This document shows positions 19,161 to 24,618 of a DNA stretch of 24,618 nucleotides, in pieces; the first letter of the stretch is position 1; each line of letters opens with the position of its first letter. Position numbers and translations under genes: made by a program. Location of the stretch: assembly GCA_036004405.1 (NCBI GenBank), contig DASYRM010000017.1, positions 1 through 24,618 of the forward strand. The letters are read 5' to 3'. The notes beneath the pieces were generated by a model, which worked only from the letters and a program-made list of their open reading frames with translations, was not told the origin of the DNA and did no database searches. This DNA comes from DASYRM01 sp036004405. GTDB taxonomy: Bacteria > Acidobacteriota > Vicinamibacteria > Vicinamibacterales > UBA2999.

Positions 19161-21608
19161 ATGAAGTTCCGGCTGGCCGCGGTGCTCGCCTTCTGTGCGG
19201 TGTGGGGGGGCTCGGCCCAGGTACGTAGAGGCGGACCTTCCTTGTCCGACGTAGCCTTGGCGAAGGCGGAAGGTCCGCCTCTACGTACGGAGCTCCGCCA
19301 GACGCTCGACAAGTACTGCGCGGGCTGCCACAACGCGCGGGTGAAGACGTCGGCGACGGCCGGCGGCGTGGTGCTGAACGACGTCGATCTGGCAGCGGTG
19401 GCCAAGGACCCCGTGCTGTGGGAAAAGGTCGTCCGCAAGCTGCGCACAGGGGCGATGCCTCCGGCCGGCATGCCGCGGCCGGAGCCGGCCGCGCACGCGG
19501 CGCTCGTCACGTATCTCGAAACCACGCTCGACCAGGAGGCCGCGGCGCATCCCAATCCGGGGCGCTCGGGACCGCATCGCCTCAACCGCGCCGAGTACGC
19601 CAACGCCGTGCGCGACCTGCTCGCGCTCGACGTAGACACGGCCACGCTGCTGCCGCCCGACGATTCGGCGGACGGCTTCGACAACATCGCCGACGTGCTG
19701 GGCGCGTCGCCGGCGCTCCTCGAGCGCTATCTTTCCGCCGCCACGAAGATCAGCGCGCTCGCCGTCGGCAGCCCATCGATCACCGCCGAGCAGGAGACCT
19801 ATCGCATCCGGGGTGACGCGTCGCAGACCGGGCAGAACGAAGAGCTGCCCGCGGGCACGCGCGGCGGCCTGCTCGCGCGGCATCTCTTCCCGCTCGACGG
19901 CGAGTACACCTTCAAGGTCAAGCTGTGGATGACGAATCTCGGGTCGGTGCGCGGCCTCGAGGACACCCATCAGCTCGAAATCTCCGTGGACGGCGAGCGC
20001 GTGCTGCTGGCGCCGGTGGGGAGCGAGAAGGAGTACACCGACGCGGTGAAGAACGCCACCGACGTGGTGAACCTGCTCGAGGCCCGGCTGCAGGCGCGGG
20101 TCTTCGTGAAGGCCGGCGAGCGGCCGGTGGGCGTGGCGTTCCTCGCCAAGACGGCCACGCTCGGCGATACCCGCCTGCAGAACTTCAGGCGCAGCACGCT
20201 CATCGCTACCGATCACCGCGGCGTGCCGCACGTCGAGAGCGTCACCATTTCCGGTCCCTTCAATCCCAAGGGGCCCGGCGACACCGCAAGCCGCCGCGCC
20301 GTGTTCACGTGTCCGCCTTCGCCCTCCGGGCTTCGGCGCGACGACCGCGCCTGCGCGCGGACGATCGTGTCGCGCCTGGCCCGGCGCGCCTACCGCCGGC
20401 CGGTCACCGACGCCGACCTCGCGCCGCTGATGAAGTTCTACGACGACGGCCGGCGCGAGCAGGGCTTCGAGCGCGGCGTCGAAGCGGCGCTGCGCGGCAT
20501 CCTCGTGAGCCCGAAGTTCCTGCTCCGCGTCGAACGCCCGCCTTCGCCAAGGCTACGGCGGGCAAGCGCCGGGGATGAGCTCTCGCCGATTAGCGACATC
20601 GACCTGGCGTCGCGGCTCTCCTTCTTCCTGTGGAGCAGCATTCCCGACGACGAGCTGATCGACCTTGCGTCGCGCGGGCAGCTGTCGCGGCCGCCAGTGC
20701 TCGATGCGCAGGTCAAGCGCATGCTGCGCGACCCGAGGTCGTCGGCCCTGGTGGACAACTTCGCGGCCCAGTGGCTCCACGCCCGCAATCTGCGGAACGC
20801 CACCCCGGACAAGGGCGACTTCCCGGATTTCGACGACAACCTGCGGCAGGCGTTCGAGCGCGAGCTGAAGCTGTTCGTGGCGAGCATCATCCGCGAGGAC
20901 CGCAACGTCCTCGACCTGATGACGGCCGACTACACCTTCGTCAACGAACGGCTGGCGCAGCACTACGGCATCCCCAACGTGTACGGGCCGCAGTTCCGCC
21001 GGGTGAGGCTGGCCGACGACGCCCGGAAAGGGCTGCTCGGCAAGGGGGCCGTGCTGCTCGTGACGTCGCACGCCGACCGCACGTCGCCGGTGGTCCGCGG
21101 CAAGTGGATCCTCGATAATCTTCTGGGGGCGCCGCCGCCCGCGCCGCCAGCCGTGGTGCCGCCGCTCGACGACTCGGCGGCCGCCGCCACGCTGACGATG
21201 CGGCAGCGGATGGAGAAGCACCGCGAGAACCCGGTGTGCGCCAGCTGCCACAAGGTGATGGACCCGATCGGGCTGGCGCTCGAGAACTTCGACGCCATCG
21301 GGCGCTGGCGCGACCTGGATGGCGAATCGCCGATCGACGCCTCGGGCGTGCTGACCGACGGCACCAAGGTGCGCGGCGCGGTGGATCTGCGGCAGGCGCT
21401 GCTGGAGCGCCCGGAAGTGCTGGTGGGGACGATGAGCGAGAAGCTGCTGACCTACGCGCTCGGCCGCGGCCTCGAGGCCACCGACATGCCGGCCGTGCGC
21501 ACGGTGGTGCGCGACGCCTCGCGTGACGGGTATCGCTTCTCGGCGCTCGTCAAAGGGGTGGTGACCAGCACGCCGTTCCGGATGCGGCGCAAGGACAAGG
21601 AGTCCTGA
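19161..21608 (+). CDS. DUF1592-family (planctomycete-type) c-type cytochrome protein
   Basis: An 815-residue exported protein. After a signal (MKFRLAAVLAFCAVWGGSAQ) come a haem site CAGCH (Cys53, Cys56, His57), a DUF1587-like stretch (HRLNRAEYANAVRDLLALDVD), a carbohydrate-binding-like region, DUF1595 (IVSRLARRAYRRPVTDADL), DUF1592 (DLASRLSFFLWSSIPDDEL), DUF1588 (LLVTSHADRTSPVVRGKWIL), a second haem site CASCH (Cys693, Cys696, His697) and DUF1585 at the C-terminus. The family is widespread in Planctomycetes, Acidobacteria and Myxococcota, and its function is unknown. Three in-frame segments look like insertions of palindromic repeats: residues 21-44, about 385-394 and about 459-468, each at a domain boundary. 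No ribosome-binding site precedes the ATG. It overlaps the DUF1552 gene by 1 nt. Confidence 0.9.
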   Translation: MKFRLAAVLAFCAVWGGSAQVRRGGPSLSDVALAKAEGPPLRTELRQTLDKYCAGCHNARVKTSATAGGVVLNDVDLAAVAKDPVLWEKVVRKLRTGAMPPAGMPRPEPAAHAALVTYLETTLDQEAAAHPNPGRSGPHRLNRAEYANAVRDLLALDVDTATLLPPDDSADGFDNIADVLGASPALLERYLSAATKISALAVGSPSITAEQETYRIRGDASQTGQNEELPAGTRGGLLARHLFPLDGEYTFKVKLWMTNLGSVRGLEDTHQLEISVDGERVLLAPVGSEKEYTDAVKNATDVVNLLEARLQARVFVKAGERPVGVAFLAKTATLGDTRLQNFRRSTLIATDHRGVPHVESVTISGPFNPKGPGDTASRRAVFTCPPSPSGLRRDDRACARTIVSRLARRAYRRPVTDADLAPLMKFYDDGRREQGFERGVEAALRGILVSPKFLLRVERPPSPRLRRASAGDELSPISDIDLASRLSFFLWSSIPDDELIDLASRGQLSRPPVLDAQVKRMLRDPRSSALVDNFAAQWLHARNLRNATPDKGDFPDFDDNLRQAFERELKLFVASIIREDRNVLDLMTADYTFVNERLAQHYGIPNVYGPQFRRVRLADDARKGLLGKGAVLLVTSHADRTSPVVRGKWILDNLLGAPPPAPPAVVPPLDDSAAAATLTMRQRMEKHRENPVCASCHKVMDPIGLALENFDAIGRWRDLDGESPIDASGVLTDGTKVRGAVDLRQALLERPEVLVGTMSEKLLTYALGRGLEATDMPAVRTVVRDASRDGYRFSALVKGVVTSTPFRMRRKDKES
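19221..19288. repeat. Family A palindrome with nested family B repeat, inside DUF1592 gene
   Basis: A perfect 21-bp inverted repeat (19221-19241 with 19268-19288) begins GTACGTAGAGGC and ends GCCTCTACGTAC. Its 26-nt loop contains GTAGCCTTGGCGAAGGCGG (19251-19269, overlapping the right arm by 2 nt), whose reverse complement recurs at 20538-20556. It encodes residues 21-44, directly after the signal peptide and before the first haem motif, and keeps the frame open. Confidence 0.85.
20311..20342. repeat. Family B repeat, variant copy, inside DUF1592 gene
   Basis: It begins GTCCGCCTTCGCC, sharing the 11-mer CCGCCTTCGCC with the other two copies. It has an inner GCCC / GGGC hairpin and a right end GGCGCGAC that nearly mirrors the left end. 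It encodes PPSPSGLRR in the linker between the FTC motif and the CART stretch of DUF1595. Confidence 0.5.
20536..20563. repeat. Family B repeat inside DUF1592 gene
   Basis: Outer stem GCCCGCC (20536-20542) and GGCGGGC (20557-20563) flank TTCGCCAAGGCTAC; an inner CCTT-CGCC-AAGG hairpin is an alternative fold. Bases 20538-20556 are the exact reverse complement of 19251-19269. It encodes PPSPRLRRAS in the linker before the DUF1592 domain. Confidence 0.7.
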
Positions 21609-22933
21609 TGTTCGTCCACAAGCTGCACCTGTCGCGCCGCACCGTGCTCAAGGGCGTGGGCGCCACGCTGGCGCTGCCGTTCCTCGACGCGATGGTGCCG
21701 GCGCTCACGGCCCAGGCGCGGACGGCGGCGGCGCCGCGCAAGCGGCTGGCGTGCATCTACATTCCGCACGGCGTGATTCTCGATCAGTGGACGCCCGAGA
21801 CCTCCGGCGCCGACTTCGAGTTCAAATCGATCCTGAAGCCGATTGAGCCGTTCCGGCAGCAGGTGACTGTGGTGACCAACCTGCTGCGGCCCGAACGCGG
21901 CATCGACACCAACCACGCCGGCGCCCCGTCGTCGTGGCTCACCGGCGTGCCGCCGAAGCGCACTGCCGGTCCCGACTTCTCGCTCGGCGCCACGCTCGAT
22001 CAGGTGGTGGCGCAGGAGATCGGTCAGGAGACGACCCTGCCGTCGCTCGAACTGGCCACCGAGGACTTCACCGGGCTCGTCGGCGACTGCTCGCCCGGGT
22101 TCAGCTGCGCCTACATGAACACGCTCAGCTGGAAGAACGCCACGACGCCGCTGCCGATGGAGATCAACCCGCGGCTGGTGTTCGAGCGACTGTTTGGCGG
22201 CGGCGCCACCCGCGAGGCGCGGATGGCGCGGATCAAGACCGACCGGAGCCTCCTCGACTTCGTGGCCGGCGACCTCAAACAGCTCGAGGCCGGCATCGGC
22301 ACCCGCGACAAGGCGCGGCTCGAGGAATACGTCGATCACGTGCGCGAGATCGAGCGCCGCGTGCAGCTGGCCGAGCGCCGCACCGACTCCCTCATCGACG
22401 TGCCCGAAGCGCCCGTCGGCGTGCCGGAGTCGTTCGAAGAGCACGCGCGGCTGATGTTCGACTTCATGGCGGTCGCGTTCGAGGCAGACCTGACGCGCGT
22501 GAGCGCGTTCATGCTCACCCGCGAGCTCAGTCAGCGGACGTATCCGAACATCGGCGTCACGCAGCCGCACCACACCATCTCGCACCACGGCAACAAGCCG
22601 GATCAGATCGAGGCGCACGCCAAAGTGAACCTGTATCACGCCGGCCTGCTCGCCAAGTTCCTCGAGCGCCTGCAGAAGACCGCCGACGGCGGCGGCTCGC
22701 TGCTCGATCATTCGCTCGTCCTCTACGGCAGCGGGATGGGCAACGGCAACGTCCACGCCGCCGACCATCTGCCCACGCTGCTCGTCGGCGGCGCCGCCGG
22801 CGCGTTGAAGGGCAACCGTCACGTCGTGGCGCCGGACCGCACGCCCAACGGCAACATGCTGCTCAGCGTGGCCGAGAAGATGGGCGTCAACATGGACAGC
22901 TTCGGGAGCAGCACCGGGCGCGTCGCGCTCTAG
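21608..22933 (+). CDS. DUF1552 family Tat-exported protein
   Basis: A 441-residue protein with a twin-arginine signal SRRTVLKG (residues 9-16) and hydrophobic segment GATLALPFLDAM. The mature part matches DUF1552: ACIYIPHGVILDQWTPE, VVTNLLRPERGIDTNHAGAPSSWLTG, SLELATEDF, the long helical FDFMAVAFEADLTRVSAFML and LVLYGSGMGNGNVHAADHLPTLLVGG. The family resembles DUF1501 (alkaline-phosphatase-like fold) and is almost always next to a DUF1592 gene, so the two probably form one periplasmic system; Tat export would fit folding with a bound metal or cofactor, which is inference. The ATG overlaps the previous stop (TGATG), with AAGGAG at 21597-21602. Seven nucleotides separate it from the ankyrin gene start. 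Confidence 0.93.
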   Translation: MFVHKLHLSRRTVLKGVGATLALPFLDAMVPALTAQARTAAAPRKRLACIYIPHGVILDQWTPETSGADFEFKSILKPIEPFRQQVTVVTNLLRPERGIDTNHAGAPSSWLTGVPPKRTAGPDFSLGATLDQVVAQEIGQETTLPSLELATEDFTGLVGDCSPGFSCAYMNTLSWKNATTPLPMEINPRLVFERLFGGGATREARMARIKTDRSLLDFVAGDLKQLEAGIGTRDKARLEEYVDHVREIERRVQLAERRTDSLIDVPEAPVGVPESFEEHARLMFDFMAVAFEADLTRVSAFMLTRELSQRTYPNIGVTQPHHTISHHGNKPDQIEAHAKVNLYHAGLLAKFLERLQKTADGGGSLLDHSLVLYGSGMGNGNVHAADHLPTLLVGGAAGALKGNRHVVAPDRTPNGNMLLSVAEKMGVNMDSFGSSTGRVAL

Positions 22934-22939
22934 CCCACG

Positions 22940-24466
22940 ATGGTCAACGCCCTTCGACGCTGGTTGCCGCGCATCGCCGCGATGCTCATGGGTTCGTCGC
23001 TGGCCTTCGTGGCCGTGCGGGCCGCGCCGGCCGACACCCGCGTGATCGACGCCGTTCGTCGCGGCGACGCGGCGGGCGTGCGGGCGCTGATTCAGCGGAA
23101 AGCCCCGGTGACCGTGGCGGACGCCGACGGCACCACGGCGCTGCACGCGGCGGTGCAGCAGGATCAGATCGAGATCGTGCGGGCCCTGCTCACGGCTGGT
23201 GCCCAGGCGAACGTGGCGACGCGCTACGGCGTGACGCCGCTGGCACTGGCGGCCACCAACGGCAATCCCGCGGTGGTGGGGGCGCTGCTCGAGGCGGGTG
23301 CCAATCCAAACGCCGCCAATCCCGAGGGCGAGACCGTCCTGATGGACGCGGCGCGCAGCGGCAACGTCGCGGTGATCGATCGCCTGCTCGCGGCCGGCGC
23401 CGACGTCAACGCGCGCGACACCTGGCGCGGCGAGACCGCGGTGATGCGGGCCGCCAGCGAGAACCACGCCGACGTCGTCAGACGGCTGACCGGGGCCAGG
23501 GCCGACCTGAACGTGCGCTCGAAGGCGCTCGCGTATCCCAACATCCGCGAAGACTTCTCGACGATGGTCTTCACCGCCATCCCGAAAGGCGGGTTCACCG
23601 CGCTGATGCTGGCCGCGCGCGAGGGCGCGCACGCCGCGGCGAGCGCGCTCGTCGAGGGCGGCGCCGATCTCGACGCTACTGATCCGGACGGCACGACCGC
23701 GCTGGTGATTGCGATCATCAATGCCCACTACGACCTGGCGGCGACGCTGATCGACGAAGGCGCCAACCCGAACCTGGGCGACTCGGCGGGCATGGCGGCG
23801 CTCTATGCCGCGGTGGACATGCAGAACCAGGCGCCGATGATCAACCGGCCGCTGGCGAAGCCGTCGGGGAAGCTGCGCGCGATGGAGGTCATTGCGCGTC
23901 TGCTCGATCACCGTGCCGATCCGAACCAGCCGCTCAAGACGCCGCTGCTGATGCGGCAGCACGAGTTTGGCGACGGACAGCTCGGCGAGGGCGCGACGCC
24001 GCTCATGCGCGCCACCAAGGCAAGCGACACCGCGCTGATGAGGGTGCTGCTCGACAAGGGCGCCGACCCGAACCGCGCGCTGAAGAACGGCACCACCGCG
24101 CTGATGATCGGCGCGAGCCGTCCCGGCCGCGGCACCGGTGTGGACCAGACGGTGGCTGCGCTCGGGGTGCTGCTGGACCACGGCGCCAGCGTGAACGCGG
24201 CGACGACGGATGGCGCCACCGCGCTGCACCACGCCGTGGGCCGGGGTGACGAGATCGTGAAGTTCCTGGTGGGGAAGGGCGCGACGCTCGATGCCAGGGA
24301 CAAGTTCGGCCGCACGCCGCTCGACGTCGCCAACGGCGTGCCCGGCGGTGGCGGTGGACGGGGGCGCGGCGGTGCTCCCGGCGAGCCGCCTCCGGTCTAC
24401 CGGGAAACGGCGGCCTTACTAAGAGCGCTCGCCGCCACTCCGGCAGGTGGGCAGGTGGGCAGGTAG
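22940..24466 (+). CDS. Exported ankyrin-repeat protein
   Basis: A 508-residue protein with an export signal (LRRWLPRIAAMLMGSSLAFV, ending near RAAPA). Ten to eleven ankyrin repeats follow, for example DGTTALHAAVQQDQIEIVRA, YGVTPLALAATNGNPAVVGA, EGETVLMDAARSGNVAVIDR, DGATALHHAVGRGDEIVKF and FGRTPLDVAN. Two repeats are interrupted: YPNIREDFSTMVFTAIPK (about 195-212) and a roughly 40-residue stretch after the AVDMQNQAP sequence. The C-terminus is Gly/Arg-rich. Ankyrin arrays bind proteins; placed behind DUF1592/DUF1552 it may scaffold that system in the periplasm. The last residues (AGGQVGR) and the TAG stop are encoded by the GGCAGGTR octamer repeat at 24442-24465. Confidence 0.9.
   Translation: MVNALRRWLPRIAAMLMGSSLAFVAVRAAPADTRVIDAVRRGDAAGVRALIQRKAPVTVADADGTTALHAAVQQDQIEIVRALLTAGAQANVATRYGVTPLALAATNGNPAVVGALLEAGANPNAANPEGETVLMDAARSGNVAVIDRLLAAGADVNARDTWRGETAVMRAASENHADVVRRLTGARADLNVRSKALAYPNIREDFSTMVFTAIPKGGFTALMLAAREGAHAAASALVEGGADLDATDPDGTTALVIAIINAHYDLAATLIDEGANPNLGDSAGMAALYAAVDMQNQAPMINRPLAKPSGKLRAMEVIARLLDHRADPNQPLKTPLLMRQHEFGDGQLGEGATPLMRATKASDTALMRVLLDKGADPNRALKNGTTALMIGASRPGRGTGVDQTVAALGVLLDHGASVNAATTDGATALHHAVGRGDEIVKFLVGKGATLDARDKFGRTPLDVANGVPGGGGGRGRGGAPGEPPPVYRETAALLRALAATPAGGQVGR
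24442..24465 (+). repeat. GGCAGGTR octamer tandem repeat, three units
   Basis: GGCAGGTG, GGCAGGTG and GGCAGGTA (24442-24465) are followed by GGGAGG. The third unit holds the first two bases of the ankyrin gene's stop codon (TAG, 24464-24466), and the adjoining GGAGG (24467-24471) is the ribosome-binding site of the next gene. Confidence 0.75.
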
Positions 24467-24480
24467 GGAGGATGGCTCGA

Positions 24481-24618
24481 ATGAAGATTCTGATCGTTGC
24501 GGCCACACTGCTCGCGTCGGCGGCATCCGCCTCGGCCGAGATCGTCAAGCCCGCCGTTCGCAAGCCGGCTGCGAATTTCAGCCTGCCCGGCCGCGACGGG
24601 AAGGCTGTGAAGCTCTCG
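24481..24618 (+). CDS. Redoxin/thioredoxin-fold protein, N-terminal fragment (runs off window)
   Basis: Forty-six codons are visible: signal peptide MKILIVAATLLASAASASA, then EIVKPAV and the start of a thioredoxin fold, ANFSLPGRDGKAVKLS. The pattern F-x-L-x-x-x-DGK-x-V-x-L-S is typical of exported AhpC/TSA or Redoxin-type proteins; the Cys motif is beyond the window. The ATG at 24481 is preferred over the one at 24472 because GGAGG (24467-24471) lies 9 nt before the former and touches the latter. It is probably co-transcribed with the DUF1592-DUF1552-ankyrin genes and may handle cytochrome thiols or redox stress. Confidence 0.7.
   Translation, partial: MKILIVAATLLASAASASAEIVKPAVRKPAANFSLPGRDGKAVKLS

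Noticed and set aside
21452..24232. A 926-codon minus-strand open frame opposite DUF1552 and the ankyrin gene
   Set aside because: The repetitive Arg/Gly/His composition follows from codon bias of the ankyrin and DUF1552 genes on the other strand; no recognisable domain.

Overview
This is GC-rich bacterial chromosomal DNA with densely packed genes. The gene content points to Acidobacteriota, most likely the Vicinamibacteria: a TonB-dependent receptor with an N-terminal carboxypeptidase-regulatory-like domain, a DUF1592/DUF1552 pair, an ASPIC/UnbV FG-GAP lipoprotein beside a TPR protein, tandem beta-propeller secreted proteins, a DUF6152 protein and a PEP-CTERM protein. This placement is inferred from gene content alone. 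I see no rRNA, tRNA, CRISPR array, transposase, integrase or phage gene.

Layout. 1-1118: a RibD-type reductase fragment (minus strand, runs off the window) is divergent from an FkbM methyltransferase. 1129-3885: a minus-strand group of two tandem secreted paralogs, a DUF6152 protein overlapping them by 4 nt, and, after a 191-bp gap, a PEP-CTERM protein. 3964-7593: a plus-strand operon of two paralogous lyase-like six-bladed propellers and a metal-dependent amidohydrolase. 7643-8743: a secreted protein of unknown function divergent from a short DUF1801 protein. 8816-12474: a propeller sensor kinase and a NarL-type response regulator. 12590-15870: a TPR lipoprotein and an UnbV lipoprotein (minus strand). 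16014-19022: a TonB-dependent receptor. 19161-24618: DUF1592 cytochrome, DUF1552 Tat protein, ankyrin protein and the start of a thioredoxin-fold protein, probably one operon. Almost every product carries a secretion signal, so the window mainly encodes envelope and periplasmic functions.

The most unusual feature is a set of short palindromic repeats. Family A has fixed borders (ACGTAGRGGC and its complement), a fixed centre (CTTYAG-like) and arm sequences that differ from copy to copy but always pair. Copies sit at all three convergent gene junctions, supply or adjoin stop codons, and also lie inside two reading frames. Family B (shared 11-mer CCGCCTTCGCC) occurs three times, all in frame, in the DUF1592 gene; one copy is nested in the loop of a family A element with a perfect 21-bp inverted repeat. 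Together with 8-bp and 9-bp G-rich tandem repeats near start codons, this suggests small mobile repeats that add protein segments, stop codons, terminators and ribosome-binding sites.
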